Below are positions 1 through 11,185 of a stretch of 64,000 nucleotides of DNA, in pieces (position 1 is the stretch's first letter; each line of letters begins with the position of its first letter). The DNA is from Streptomyces sp. BK340. GTDB taxonomy: Bacteria > Actinomycetota > Actinomycetes > Streptomycetales > Streptomycetaceae. The notes beneath the pieces are model-generated. The model was not told where the DNA came from, did no database searches, and was given only the letters and a program-made list of their open reading frames with translations. A program made the position numbers and the translations under genes. The DNA lies in assembly GCF_007827595.1 (NCBI RefSeq), contig NZ_VISR01000005.1:393235-457234 (forward strand), in the 5' to 3' direction.

Positions 1-106
1 GCACGAGAGCCGTTCGTGTCCCGGGCTGGGCACTGTTAGGCTGCCGCCCCTATCGTTCAACGCGCAACCAACGCGCACATCATTGCCAGGAGAGGGCGAC
101 CGGGGG

Positions 107-637
107 ATGGTCCTCGATGACGCGTCCGCGGAGTTCCACGAATTCTTCGAACGCCACTATGCCGAACTCGCCCGTCTAGCACACCTCCTGACCGGCGAGA
201 CCGACGCGGCGGACGACCTCGCGGCGGATGCCCTGGTCGCCCTGTGGCAGCGCTGGGACCGGTTGCGGCAGGCCGACCACCCGCTCGCCTACGCCCGCGG
301 TGTGGTGGCCAACCTGGCGCGGGGACGGATCCGCAGCGCGGTGCGCGAGCGACTCCGGATCACGCTGTTCTGGTCCCGCAGCCCCGAGAAGGTGGAGGGG
401 CCGGACATGGCGGCCGTGCTGGACGTCCGCGCGGCGCTCGCCCGGCTGCCGTTCCGCAAGCGCGCCTGCGTGGTGCTGCGGCACGCCTTCGACCTGTCGG
501 AGAAGGACACGGCGGCAGCGCTGGGCATATCGGTCGGTACGGTGAAGAGCCAGACCTCGAAGGGAATGGCCGAACTGCAAAGGATACTGGGCGCACGAGC
601 GGTCGGGGACCTGGTGGCAGGGAGGAGGAACCGGTGA
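107..637 (+). CDS. SigE-family RNA polymerase sigma factor (ECF-like)
   Basis: A 176-aa group IV sigma factor that would direct RNA polymerase to a small regulon. The first third has the sigma-70 region 2 pattern (FHEFFERHYAELARLAHLL, then ADDLAADALVALWQRW). The C-terminal region 4 helix-turn-helix reads DTAAALGISVGTVKSQTSKG, the SigE-family form seen widely in Streptomyces. ATG 107 is chosen because AGGAGAGGG lies 10 nt upstream; the in-frame TTG at 83 has no Shine-Dalgarno. The stop overlaps the GTG of the next gene (GTGA), so the two are probably translationally coupled as a sigma factor and membrane partner. The regulon cannot be inferred. Confidence 0.88.
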   Translation: MVLDDASAEFHEFFERHYAELARLAHLLTGETDAADDLAADALVALWQRWDRLRQADHPLAYARGVVANLARGRIRSAVRERLRITLFWSRSPEKVEGPDMAAVLDVRAALARLPFRKRACVVLRHAFDLSEKDTAAALGISVGTVKSQTSKGMAELQRILGARAVGDLVAGRRNR

Positions 638-1419
638 ACGAGGAGATCGCCCGTCGGCTGCGCGAGGCCGCCGAGGCCCACGGGCCCGACCGTGCGAGGA
701 TGCTGGCCCGGGTGCAACGCGGCATGGCCGGCCCCGCCGTCCGTCACCGCGCGCGGTCGTTCGCGAGGTCCGGGACCAGGGTCGCGCTCGCCGGGATCGC
801 CGCCACCGGCATCCTGGCGACCGGCGGCCTCGCCGTCGCCGCCATCGTCGCGCACTCGTCGCCGCCGGCCACCGTGACCACGCCTGCCACCCCGTCCCCG
901 ACCGTCAGTTCCCCGCACCCGACACCGGGCCGCCCCACCCCCGTCGCGCCGGCCCCGGCCACCACCCCGGGCAGCACGCGCCCGACTCCGTCGGCCACCA
1001 GTCCATCGCCGACCGCTGGCGAGAGCCAGAACGGGCCGCTGTGGTCGGCCGGCTCGGTGGACCCGCACAGCACCGTCTACTGGACGCAGAGCAACCTCGC
1101 CCTCAAGACGACCCAGCCACTCACCTCGCTCACGATCGAGATGCGTTTCGCGCAGACCGGCGGGGTGCGCAACACCGGCACCTGGCAGACCCTGCCGAGT
1201 GGTGACTTCACCGTCACCGCCCAGGAGGCCGGCGGCACGCTGGTTTACCGCTGGGTCCTCAAGCCGGGCCTGACCGTGCCGGCCGGGAGCTATGAGTTCG
1301 CCGCCCAGTTCAACCACGGCACCGGCGTGCGCAGTGCCGCGGGCGACGGCTACCGCGTCGACGCGCAGGGTTCGGGCGGCTCCGCGTCGGTCCGGGGAGG
1401 GTTCGTCCCGACCCGGTGA
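634..1419 (+). CDS. Membrane-anchored partner of the sigma factor (putative anti-sigma-like protein)
   Basis: A 261-aa protein starting at GTG 634, which overlaps the sigma-factor stop; GGAGGA lies just upstream. The N-terminal 45 residues are charged and cytoplasmic-like (NEEIARRLREAAEAHGP). One hydrophobic helix follows at about residues 48-70, then a Pro/Thr/Ser-rich linker of about 70 residues, then an extracytoplasmic beta-rich domain. The layout resembles many SigE-family partner proteins, but I see no zinc-binding anti-sigma (ZAS) motif. The regulatory role is inferred from gene order and topology only. Confidence 0.7.
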   Translation: MNEEIARRLREAAEAHGPDRARMLARVQRGMAGPAVRHRARSFARSGTRVALAGIAATGILATGGLAVAAIVAHSSPPATVTTPATPSPTVSSPHPTPGRPTPVAPAPATTPGSTRPTPSATSPSPTAGESQNGPLWSAGSVDPHSTVYWTQSNLALKTTQPLTSLTIEMRFAQTGGVRNTGTWQTLPSGDFTVTAQEAGGTLVYRWVLKPGLTVPAGSYEFAAQFNHGTGVRSAAGDGYRVDAQGSGGSASVRGGFVPTR

Positions 1420-1603
1420 CCGCCGCTGGGCGGCAAGGGGAGGAGTCCCGCCTGCTGCCCAGCTCGATGGGAGAACAAGTACCCGAACTGCGGGTACGGG
1501 GTCCAGTCGGCATAGGTGGCGTCCGTGGTCGGTGACAGCGGCCGTGAAAATTCTTCCCGCGATCGCGGCAACCTTTGTGCACGTGGCGGCAACTGGCGGG
1601 TAA

Positions 1604-4075
<2,472 letters not shown>

Positions 4076-4110
4076 CCCGCAACTGCCCCTGCTGACCGAT
4101 ATCGCCCCAA

Positions 4111-4148
4111 GGAACCCCAGCCGTGTGTCGGCTGGGGTTCCACTCTTT
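4111..4148 (+). terminator. Rho-independent terminator of the xylanase gene
   Basis: A 12-bp perfect stem (GGAACCCCAGCC / GGCTGGGGTTCC) with a 7-nt loop, 35 bp after the xylanase stop and followed by CACTCTTTT. Confidence 0.88.
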
Positions 4149-4358
4149 TGTGGAGCAGACGGAGGCCCGTAGGGGCTTGTCCGGCAGACGGGTGTGCTCC
4201 TGATCCTGCGCGGCGTGGGTGCCGGCGTCCCGGATCGGCGTTCTGCCGTCACCTGTCAACACCATCATCCCCTTCGCCGAGGCCGCCTCGATCGGCGCCC
4301 GCACCGACGGCGGCATGGCCGGCGCCGACCGAGAAGTCCTCAGCCCGACGAAGAGGAC
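4149..4358. other. Intergenic stretch, no gene recognised
   Basis: About 210 bp between two terminators. Short open frames exist (for example a forward frame reading NTIIPFAEAASIGARTDGG), but none has a convincing ribosome binding site or recognisable family. It may be a gene remnant. Confidence 0.4.
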
Positions 4359-4395
4359 GAAATGCGCCCCCATCGAAGAGATGGGGGCGCATTTC
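4359..4395. terminator. Bidirectional terminator between convergent genes
   Basis: A 15-bp perfect inverted repeat (GAAATGCGCCCCCAT / ATGGGGGCGCATTTC) with a 7-nt loop, 11 bp after the stop of the minus-strand ricin-lectin gene. It reads as a terminator in that direction. Confidence 0.85.
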
Positions 4396-4406
4396 ATCAG
4401 CCTTGC

Positions 4407-6182
4407 CTACTTGAGCGGCGTGCCGCCCGAGTTGTGGTACGCGATCGTCTTCTTGATCAGGTTTCCGCCGTCGGTCTCGGCCGTGGTCTGTTCCTGCTGC
4501 CCTGGACCGAAGAGCAGCCCGGCGACATGGGCGTTCGCGACCTGGCCCATGTGTGCGAAGAACCAGTCCACCTTGTCGTCCTTGTAATGGTTGAGGGTGT
4601 TGTTCTGCGCCATGTTGCCCACGGGGATCTGCCACAGGACCACCGGCTTGCCCACGGACTCGGCCATCGTCTTGTAGAACTGCAGCGCGGCGGCGGCCTT
4701 CTGGTCGGTCCAGAAGTGGTCACTGCCGCCGTGGGCCGGCTGTGCGTACCAGCCTGCGTCGCGGTCCGACACATCGGTGACCAGGAAGTCGGCGTTCTTC
4801 GCTCCGAGGTCCGCGTAGTCCTTGACGCATGCCTGTGTGTTGGTCTGCCAGTCGAAGCAGGAAAGGTGCAGCCCCGCGGCGGTGTTCGGCGCGTACTTGT
4901 GCGCCATCGAGATCAGGCACTGGGCGAGTCCGGCGGCGCTGTTCTCCTGCGATCCACAATCCGTCGGATTTGCGCCCGAGACCTGCGCGGCGACGTGGTG
5001 CGGATTGCCGAGCGACCGGACGTAGCCCCAGAAGTCGGGCTCAAGGTCGATCGCGTCGTGCGACGTGCCGATCTTCTGGAGGAAGAAACGGTAGTCGTTC
5101 AGGTAGCGGGTGAGCAGGTCGGTCCTGTTGATGGCCTTGACCTCGCCCGGGCCGTCGCCCTCGCCTGCCGCATCCCCGAGGTCGCGCAACGAGTACCAGG
5201 TCCAGAGCATCTTCTGCGGACGCGGGCTGCCCTTGTACGTCGCCTGGGCCGCCACGGTGTCCCGATAGGTCACGTAAGTGCCGGGCGCCGTGGTGCTGCC
5301 GGTCCAGCAGCCCCACCAGCCCGACCACCCGTCGTGGCAGCGCGCTGCCGAGTAGTAGTCCGACGAGGGCGCGGGCTGGCTGTGCACATAGGCGTACCGC
5401 ACGTCGAACGGCGCGGCGGCCGCCGAGGCGTCGGACACCGAGCCGCCGATGAGCACCGTGCTGCTGCCCATGAAGCGTGTCGTCGAGCCGGCGTCACCGG
5501 GCGTGGGAGACGACGGCTGCGTGCCGACACTCCCGGCCGGGACGAGTTGCCACTGCTGATCGGCGCCGCCCCGGTCGCGATCCTGGACGACGTCGCCCCC
5601 ATCAGCCTTGGCGGCGTTGTGGACCCCGACGGCCATGCCACTGAAGCGATTGATCAAACGCACGTGGTCGTCCGACGACTCGGCCAGTTTGAACTGCTGG
5701 TTGGTGCCGTTCAGGTCTTTCCACTGCACGATGGCGGAGCCGGCGGTCTTCGACCAGCCGAGGTCGTCCAGCACCTTGCCGGAGTTCCGGTTCTGCAGCC
5801 GGTAGTACCCGTCACCCGCGTCGATGAACCGCCACTGCTGGTTGGCCCCGCCGTGGCGCGCCCACTGCACCACCGCCGCGCCGTCGTTCGCGGCGAAGCC
5901 GCGGTCGTCCAGCACCTTGCCGCTGTTGCGGTTGACCAGCACGTACCACTTCTTCAGATCCAGGGTCTGCTGCGCCGAAGCCTGGCTGACCACGACAGCC
6001 GAGCCGGCCACGACCACCATGACGAGGCCCGCCCAGAAACCCCGACGCGCGAGCAACCGGCGGCCACGATGCTTCGGGTGACCACCGCGGGCGTGGCCGT
6101 CGGCACCGCGGCCGCCGGCGCGGGGCGCCACCGATGGCGTGGGCGGCCTGGGGACATCTCTGTGCTCTCCTTCAAGGGGCAT
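4407..6182 (-). CDS. Secreted ricin-B-lectin protein with an unassigned C-terminal domain
   Basis: About 591 aa. A long Arg-rich N-terminus leads to a hydrophobic signal/anchor (GFWAGLVMVVVAGSAVVVSQ, about residues 55-78). A ricin-type beta-trefoil follows, with repeats ending GGANQQW, GTNQQF and GGADQQW and repeated NRNSGKVLDD. The remaining ~350 residues form a domain I cannot place in a glycosidase family; conserved-looking stretches are DAIDLEPDFWGYV, LHLSCFDWQ, FLVTDVSDRDAGWY and KPVVLWQIPVGN, which resemble TIM-barrel strands of a carbohydrate-active enzyme. The start is uncertain: ATG 6182 has a weak GAAAGAGAG site, while the better Shine-Dalgarno (GAAGGAGAG) precedes ATG 6157, which is in a different frame. 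Confidence 0.75.
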   Translation of the reverse strand: MPLEGEHRDVPRPPTPSVAPRAGGRGADGHARGGHPKHRGRRLLARRGFWAGLVMVVVAGSAVVVSQASAQQTLDLKKWYVLVNRNSGKVLDDRGFAANDGAAVVQWARHGGANQQWRFIDAGDGYYRLQNRNSGKVLDDLGWSKTAGSAIVQWKDLNGTNQQFKLAESSDDHVRLINRFSGMAVGVHNAAKADGGDVVQDRDRGGADQQWQLVPAGSVGTQPSSPTPGDAGSTTRFMGSSTVLIGGSVSDASAAAAPFDVRYAYVHSQPAPSSDYYSAARCHDGWSGWWGCWTGSTTAPGTYVTYRDTVAAQATYKGSPRPQKMLWTWYSLRDLGDAAGEGDGPGEVKAINRTDLLTRYLNDYRFFLQKIGTSHDAIDLEPDFWGYVRSLGNPHHVAAQVSGANPTDCGSQENSAAGLAQCLISMAHKYAPNTAAGLHLSCFDWQTNTQACVKDYADLGAKNADFLVTDVSDRDAGWYAQPAHGGSDHFWTDQKAAAALQFYKTMAESVGKPVVLWQIPVGNMAQNNTLNHYKDDKVDWFFAHMGQVANAHVAGLLFGPGQQEQTTAETDGGNLIKKTIAYHNSGGTPLK

Positions 6183-6408
6183 GCCTGTGCTCTCTTTCAG
6201 CCGTGCATCTGACCGGACCACCTGGCCGGACAACACTGAGTGGTCCGAGAGGCCGAAAAGGTTGCCGCGAAGAGCCACAGATTTTTTTCCGCCTCGACCG
6301 CTTCCCGTCCGCCGCGGAGCACGGCACGGCGAACGCCAGGCGCGGGGGTGTCTTCTTCTTTGTGCAAGCCCGGTGTGACGGGTGGTGTCAGTAGTCGGTG
6401 ATGCGGGC

Positions 6409-6666
6409 GCCGGGTGGCCTGCCGGAAGCGGGAGTTGAGGGACTCGATCATGTTCCAGCGGCCAGATGTTCTGGATCGAGTCCGGCAGGCCCTTCAGGCC
6501 GTCGCAGCAGGCGATGAGTACGTCCTGCGCGCCGCGGTTCCTCAGCTCCGTCAGACAGGTCATCCAGGCTTTGGCGCCCTCGCCGCCGGTACCCACCCAC
6601 ATGCCCAGCACGTCGCGTTCGCCCTGGAGGTTGATGCCGATGGCGACGTAGACGGGCCGGTTGGCG
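6409..6666 (-). pseudogene. IS256-family transposase remnant
   Basis: The minus strand encodes NRPVYVAIGINLQGERDVLG, then MWVGTGGEGAKAWMTCLTEL, then CCDGLKGLPDSIQNIWP, which is the catalytic-core signature of IS256/Mutator-type transposases. It then switches frame to NMIESLNSRFRQATRRP, a motif that normally lies about 150 residues further downstream. The middle and both ends of the gene are therefore missing. It lies directly upstream of the ricin-lectin gene and its frame runs open into it, giving a spurious long open frame. Confidence 0.85.
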
Positions 6667-6754
6667 ACCGCTGCGTCTCGCTATTTGAGACGTTCGAGGG
6701 CGGATCGCCGAAATTGGCGCCCGCGCGCGCCCCGAATTGGACTAGACAACAAGC

Positions 6755-6781
6755 AAACCCCAGGCCGCTGACCTGGGGTTT
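6755..6781 (-). terminator. Terminator of the tRNA-Gly transcript
   Basis: A 10-bp stem (AAACCCCAGG / CCTGGGGTTT) 6 bp beyond the 3' CCA of the minus-strand tRNA gene. Confidence 0.8.
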
Positions 6782-6789
6782 CTCTCTGG

Positions 6790-6860
6790 AGCGGGTGACG
6801 AGAATCGAACTCGCGCTCTCAGCTTGGGAAGCTGATGTTCTACCATTAAACTACACCCGC
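6790..6860 (-). tRNA. tRNA-Gly (anticodon CCC)
   Basis: On the minus strand the acceptor arms GCGGGTG/CACCCGC pair. The D arm contains TAGTTTAATGGTAGAA, the anticodon stem TCAGC/GCTGA closes the 7-nt loop TTCCCAA (anticodon CCC), and the T arm has GAGTTCGATTCTC. The discriminator is T and CCA is encoded at 6789-6787. A hairpin terminator follows. tRNA genes are common AICE and phage attachment sites, but I see no integrase beside this one. Confidence 0.95.
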
Positions 6861-7164
6861 GTAATACGGACAGTTCGACTCCGCTGAGTTGATGTCCGAA
6901 CGCTCGCTCACTGTACCTCATCACGGACCCCCGGTGCTCGGACCGCGGGGTCCGTGTGCGTTGGGGGTGTGTCGGGGGTGGGTCCCAGGGGTGGGATCCC
7001 CGTGCGGGGCACGCGAGTTGGGGCGTACGGTGGAGGTGTTGGAGTGGGTCCGGGTGGGGCCGGAGCGCCGCCTGGAGAGTCGCCTCTTTGATCCCGTAAT
7101 GTGGCTTTTGTCGTCAGGGCAGTAAGCCGGATGCGGCTCTTGGGGAAGGGACTTGAGGGACTTG
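6861..7164. other. Intergenic region between tRNA-Gly and the 52-aa gene
   Basis: About 300 bp with no convincing gene. It must hold the minus-strand tRNA promoter and the plus-strand promoter of the small gene, but I cannot place clear -35/-10 boxes. Confidence 0.5.
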
Positions 7165-7323
7165 ATGGAACGCACCGTCGTTCGCTGTGCGGACGGGCAC
7201 GTGTTCAGCACCGCTTCGTTCCCGATGCAGCAGGCCGAGCGGCTCGGCCCCGGCCGGCTGGTGAGGTGTCCGCAGTGCGCCCGGCTCCGCAGTGCGGTGC
7301 CGGTCACCCTGCAGAAGCGGTAG
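7165..7323 (+). CDS. Small Cys-containing protein, 52 aa, upstream of dcd
   Basis: ATG 7165 opens a 52-codon frame: [14 protein letters not shown], then [20 protein letters not shown], then [18 protein letters not shown]. One Cys-x3-His pair (CADGH) and a CPQC pair suggest a small zinc ribbon. I recall similar small proteins next to dcd in other Streptomyces. The Shine-Dalgarno is weak (GAGGGA, 5 nt before the start). The function is unknown. Confidence 0.72.
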   Translation: MERTVVRCADGHVFSTASFPMQQAERLGPGRLVRCPQCARLRSAVPVTLQKR

Positions 7324-7393
7324 CGGGCTGGGCGTTGCAAGATCGAGAGGCGCGCGGAGTCGTCACGATTGTCATGGCTCCGCGCGCCTTGCG

Positions 7394-7406
7394 TATCCTC
7401 GGGACG
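7394..7406 (+). promoter_or_regulatory. Probable leaderless promoter of dcd
   Basis: TATCCT (7394-7399) fits an actinobacterial TANNNT -10 box and ends 6 nt before GTG 7406, so the transcript would begin at or next to the start codon. There is no Shine-Dalgarno. Confidence 0.55.
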
Positions 7407-7981
7407 TGCTTCTCTCAGACAAGGACATCCGGGCCGAGATCGACGCCGGGCGGGTGCGCATCGATCCCTACGACGAATCCATGGTGCAGCCGTCGAGCAT
7501 CGACGTGCGTCTCGACCGTTTTTTCCGGGTGTTCGAGAATCACCGGTACCCCCACATCGACCCGGCCGTCGAGCAGGCCGACCTGACGCGACTGGTCGAG
7601 CCCGAGGGCGACGAGCCGTTCATCCTGCACCCCGGTGAGTTCGTGCTGGCCAGCACGTACGAGGTCATCACGCTGCCGGACGATCTCGCCTCGCGGCTGG
7701 AGGGCAAGAGCTCGCTCGGGCGGCTGGGGCTCGTCACACACTCCACCGCCGGGTTCATCGACCCGGGGTTCAGCGGTCACGTGACCCTGGAGCTGTCCAA
7801 CCTCGCCACCCTGCCGATCAAGCTCTGGCCGGGGATGAAGATCGGCCAGTTGTGCATGTTCCGGCTCAGCTCGCCCGCCGAGTTCCCGTACGGCAGCGAG
7901 CGGTACGGCTCCCGGTACCAGGGCCAGCGCGGGCCGACCGCCTCGCGGTCCTTCCAGAACTTCCATCGGACCCAGGTGTGA
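7406..7981 (+). CDS. dcd: dCTP deaminase
   Basis: A 191-aa enzyme that deaminates dCTP to dUTP for thymidylate synthesis. It has the trimeric dUTPase/DCD fold motifs [34 protein letters not shown] (catalytic Glu and substrate loop) and [13 protein letters not shown], plus the C-terminal [11 protein letters not shown] lid. Its full length matches bacterial Dcd. GTG 7406 restores the conserved N-terminus MLLSDKDI; the open frame upstream has no family similarity. It is probably leaderless. A phosphoribosyltransferase follows after 13 nt, so both may be one nucleotide-metabolism transcript ending at the 8.53-kb terminator. Confidence 0.96.
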   Translation: MLLSDKDIRAEIDAGRVRIDPYDESMVQPSSIDVRLDRFFRVFENHRYPHIDPAVEQADLTRLVEPEGDEPFILHPGEFVLASTYEVITLPDDLASRLEGKSSLGRLGLVTHSTAGFIDPGFSGHVTLELSNLATLPIKLWPGMKIGQLCMFRLSSPAEFPYGSERYGSRYQGQRGPTASRSFQNFHRTQV

Positions 7982-7994
7982 GGTCGACGACGAC

Positions 7995-8492
7995 ATGAGT
8001 GACGTACGGGAGAACCTGACCTACGAGCGGTTCGGTGCCGCCATCCGTGAGCTGGCGCAGACCATCGCCGACGACGGGTACGAGCCCGACATCGTGCTCA
8101 GCATCGCGCGCGGGGGTGTCTTCGTCGCCGGCGGGCTCGCCTACGCCCTCGACTGCAAGAACATCCACCTCGTGAACGTCGAGTTCTACACCGGCGTCGG
8201 GACGACGCTCGAGATGCCCGTCATGCTGGCGCCCGTCCCCAACGTCATCGACTTCTCCGACAAGAAGGTGCTCATCACCGACGACGTCGCGGACACCGGC
8301 AAGACGCTCAAGCTCGTGCGCGACTTCTGCCTCGACACCGTCGCCGAGGTGCGCTCCGCTGTGATCTATGAGAAGTCCCACTCCCTCGTGAAGTGCGAGT
8401 ACGTCTGGAAGCGCACCGACGAGTGGATCAACTTCCCGTGGAGCGTCTTGCCTCCCGTGGTGAAGCGGGCCGGACAGGTCCTCGACGCCTAG
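7995..8492 (+). CDS. Phosphoribosyltransferase (hypoxanthine/purine type)
   Basis: 165 aa. The PRPP-binding motif is VLITDDVADTGKTL, preceded by DIVLSIARGGVFVAGGLAYA (PPi-binding loop). The family includes hypoxanthine/xanthine-guanine phosphoribosyltransferases, which convert free purine bases and PRPP to nucleotides. Substrate cannot be read from the sequence. It starts 13 nt after dcd, consistent with co-transcription, and a terminator follows directly. Confidence 0.88.
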   Translation: MSDVRENLTYERFGAAIRELAQTIADDGYEPDIVLSIARGGVFVAGGLAYALDCKNIHLVNVEFYTGVGTTLEMPVMLAPVPNVIDFSDKKVLITDDVADTGKTLKLVRDFCLDTVAEVRSAVIYEKSHSLVKCEYVWKRTDEWINFPWSVLPPVVKRAGQVLDA

Positions 8493-8525
8493 GCGGCGAC
8501 AGCAGCGGCGACAACCGCGGTTACG

Positions 8526-8567
8526 CGAGAAGGGCCCCCGGCACAGTGTCAAGGGCCCTTCTTCTCG
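8526..8567. terminator. Bidirectional terminator
   Basis: AAGGGCCC / GGGCCCTT stem extended by flanking GAGA and TTCTC, between the convergent phosphoribosyltransferase and Yip1-family genes. Confidence 0.8.
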
Positions 8568-8576
8568 TCGTCACGT

Positions 8577-9533
8577 CTAGAACGTGCCCAGCTTCACTAT
8601 CGACAGCAGCGCGATCAGCTGGATCGCCGACGCGCCCAGCGCCTTCGGCCAGGGCAGGTCGTGGGACCGGGAGACCATCAGCGTCAGCAGGGCGCCCGCG
8701 CCGATCCAGGTGGCCCAGCCGAGCAGCTGGACGAAGCCCGCGTCGCCGCCGAAGAACATGGCGAAGACCAGGCGGGGGGCGTCCGTGAGGGACATGATCA
8801 GCATGGACAGGCCGACCGTGGGCTGCCAGGCGCCGTCGCCGCCGAGCTGGCGGGCCAGGGTGTGGGTGACCACGCCCAGGATGAAGGAGCTTATGACCAG
8901 CGCGACGGCAGTGATCAGGACGATCGGGACCGCGTTGGACAGCGTCGCGTTGATCGCGTCCGAGCGGGCACCGTCGAAGCCGAAGACGGCGAGCAGGCCG
9001 TAGAGGAACGTGACGATCAGGGCCGGGGCCCACATCGTGTAGTCCCGCATCCGCAGGAAGGTCGGGGCCGGGGAGAGGATGATCCCCTTCAGCAGTTCCT
9101 TCCAGTGCAGCGGCGGGCCGGTCGGTCCGGACGGGGCGGCCGAGCCGGCGTGGTAGGTCGCGCCCTGGGTGTAGCCGGCGGCCTCGTCGACGGAGAAGGC
9201 CTGGGTGTGGCCCGGATTGTTCGCGGCGTACGGATCGTGGCCGCCGTGCGCCTGGCCCGGGTGGCCGCCGTCGCCGAAGTACTCCGGTCCGTCGTCGGCC
9301 TGGCCCGGGTAGCCGTACGACTGCCCCTGCGGCGGGTACGACGGCTGCGGCGCCGACGGGTAGCCGTACGACGGGCCCGGGGGCCGGCCTCCGGGCTGTC
9401 CGTAGCCCTGGCCCTGGCCCCGGCCGCCGGGTCCGCGACCCTGTCCGTGCCCGTACGACGGTCCCTGCGGAGCCTGTTGTCCCTGGGGGGTGCGGTTGTC
9501 CCGGCCCCCGCGTCCGTTCCTGAATCCAGCCAC
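8577..9533 (-). CDS. Yip1-family integral membrane protein
   Basis: About 318 aa. The N-terminal ~140 residues are a low-complexity Gly/Pro/Gln/Tyr-rich cytoplasmic tail (GRGPGGRGQGQGYGQPGGR and repeated YGYPG/SYG motifs). The C-terminal half has about five membrane helices starting with LKGIILSPAPTFLRMRDYTM, as in Yip1-domain proteins of Streptomyces. Function is unknown. GTG 9533 is chosen because a TACGTT -10 box ends 7 nt upstream (probable leaderless start) and because residues upstream of it are not protein-like. Confidence 0.82.
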   Translation of the reverse strand: MAGFRNGRGGRDNRTPQGQQAPQGPSYGHGQGRGPGGRGQGQGYGQPGGRPPGPSYGYPSAPQPSYPPQGQSYGYPGQADDGPEYFGDGGHPGQAHGGHDPYAANNPGHTQAFSVDEAAGYTQGATYHAGSAAPSGPTGPPLHWKELLKGIILSPAPTFLRMRDYTMWAPALIVTFLYGLLAVFGFDGARSDAINATLSNAVPIVLITAVALVISSFILGVVTHTLARQLGGDGAWQPTVGLSMLIMSLTDAPRLVFAMFFGGDAGFVQLLGWATWIGAGALLTLMVSRSHDLPWPKALGASAIQLIALLSIVKLGTF

Positions 9534-9540
9534 GTCATCG

Positions 9541-9546
9541 AACGTA
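9541..9546 (-). promoter_or_regulatory. -10 box of the Yip1-family gene
   Basis: TACGTT on the minus strand, 7 nt before GTG 9533. The same leaderless arrangement is seen at dcd and at the gene starting at 20228. Confidence 0.5.
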
Positions 9547-9692
9547 CCTGGTCCCGGAGAGTGACGTGCCGGGCCCAGGGGTACGGACCCGGCTTTGCGG
9601 CCGACCTGTGACATCCCCTAAGGGACCGTCAGGGGACGTGCCAGGGATTCCCCCGGTTCCACCGGCCCTTCACCCGCGCTTCATCGAGCCCT

Positions 9693-11120
9693 TCACTGGC
9701 CCATCAGGCGGCCCAGATGCGGGTGGCCCGTGGCCGGGACGCCGGTCGCCGCCGGGCCGAAGGACACCGCGCCCGTGGTCCGGATGCCGGAGGCCGAGCC
9801 GCGCAGGCTCCACACCGCGCCGTCGGAGTCGTTCTCCCCGTGGGCGCCGACGGACAGGTCCGCCCTGCCGTCGCCGTTCAGGTCGGACAGCCGGACCGCC
9901 GAGCCGAAGAAGTCGTTGTCCTCGGCGGAGCCGGGGACGCCGGCCGTGTCCTGGGAGAAGGACTGCGCGCCGGTGCCGGTCAGGCCCGCGGCCGAGCCGC
10001 GCAGCAAGGTGACGGCGCCGGTCTGCCAGTCGGGACCGATGGCCTCGTAGATCGCGCCGACGGCCACGTCCGCGTACCCGTCGCCGTTGACGTCGCCGAC
10101 GGAGAGGGAGTGGCCGAACCAGTCCTCGTGCTCGTCGGTGCCGGGGACGCCGGGGCTGTTCTGGGTGATCGTCGCCTGGGGCGTGGTGCGCAGGCCGCTC
10201 GCGCCGCCCAGGTAGGCGCGGACCGAGCCGCCGTCGTTCGCGGAGACCGAGCCGGGGGCGGTGGCCGCGACCACGTCGTCGTAGCCGTCGCCGTTGAGGT
10301 CGCCGACGGCGGCCGTGCGCCAGGCGCCGCTGTGCACGAAGGTCTGCAGGGACAGGGGCGTGGCGGGGTCCGCCGAGCCCGTGTAGACCAGCTGGCCGTC
10401 GTCGTACGTCCGCTCGTCGGTGCCGCTGATCACCAGGTCGTCGATGTGGTCCCCGTTGACGTCGGCGGCGGCCAGGCCCTGGGCGCCGTGGATGACACCG
10501 GCCTCCAGCTCGGTCCGCAGCACGAAGCGGGACGCGGCGCCGGAGGCCTTGGTGAAGCCGCCCCTGAGGACCCACACGTCCTTGCCGAGGCTGCCCACGG
10601 CGAGGTCGGCACGCCCGTCGCCGGTGAAGTCGCCGACCGCCAGGGTCAGGCCGTACTGGTCGTGTGCCGCCGAGGACCCGGGGCCGGGGACGGTCCAGGC
10701 GCCGGAGAGGCCGGTCTTCCCGCCCCAGACGACGACCGCGGTGCCGGCGCCGCCGTTCTCGTCCGGGGTGCCCACGACGAGGTCGGCGTAGCCGTCGCGG
10801 TTGAGGTCGCCGGAGGCCAGAGCGGCGCCGAACTCGTCGTCCGTCTCGGCGGTGCCCGGGACGCCCGCGGTGTTCTGGGTGATCACCGTGTGCCGGGAGG
10901 CGCTGATCCCGGACTTGGAGCCGTAGTTCACGACCACCGCACCCGCCCGGGCCTTTCCGCCGACCGTGGCCGAGGGGGCGGCGGTGACCAGGTCGCGGTA
11001 GCCGTCGCCGTTGAAGTCGTCCGAGAAGCGGGCGGGGGCGGCGGTGGCCGCCGTGGCGGGCAGGGCGGTGAGCAGGCCGGTGGTCAGGGTGGCTGCCAGC
11101 AGGAGGGTGCGGGTGCGCAA
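9693..11120 (-). CDS. Secreted FG-GAP (integrin-alpha-like) repeat protein A
   Basis: 475 aa with a Sec signal (RTLLLAATLTTGLLTALPAT). About seven FG-GAP blades each carry a calcium-binding DxNxDGxxD loop: DDFNGDGYRDLV, DLNRDGYADLVV, DFTGDGRADLAV, DVNGDHIDDLVI, DLNGDGYDDVVA, DVNGDGYADVAV and DLNGDGRADLSV. This predicts an extracellular beta-propeller for adhesion or polymer binding; no catalytic domain is attached. The TTG start at 11120 has a GGAG about 10 nt upstream. It is last of three tandem paralogues, 65 bp after gene B. Confidence 0.88.
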   Translation of the reverse strand: MRTRTLLLAATLTTGLLTALPATAATAAPARFSDDFNGDGYRDLVTAAPSATVGGKARAGAVVVNYGSKSGISASRHTVITQNTAGVPGTAETDDEFGAALASGDLNRDGYADLVVGTPDENGGAGTAVVVWGGKTGLSGAWTVPGPGSSAAHDQYGLTLAVGDFTGDGRADLAVGSLGKDVWVLRGGFTKASGAASRFVLRTELEAGVIHGAQGLAAADVNGDHIDDLVISGTDERTYDDGQLVYTGSADPATPLSLQTFVHSGAWRTAAVGDLNGDGYDDVVAATAPGSVSANDGGSVRAYLGGASGLRTTPQATITQNSPGVPGTDEHEDWFGHSLSVGDVNGDGYADVAVGAIYEAIGPDWQTGAVTLLRGSAAGLTGTGAQSFSQDTAGVPGSAEDNDFFGSAVRLSDLNGDGRADLSVGAHGENDSDGAVWSLRGSASGIRTTGAVSFGPAATGVPATGHPHLGRLMGQ

Positions 11121-11185
11121 GGCGGGGCTCCGGGACGAAGGAAGAGGCCGGGCCCGCGGGCGGGCCCGGCCTGTGGAGGGGGTGC

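Noticed and set aside
4194..6212. 672-aa plus-strand frame opposite the ricin-lectin gene
   Set aside because: Antisense shadow; the minus strand shows clear QxW repeats and a signal peptide.
6790..6860. tRNA-Gly as the attachment site of a resident AICE
   Set aside because: No integrase nearby and no second copy of the tRNA 3' end noticed in the window; the AICE genes are 50 kb away.
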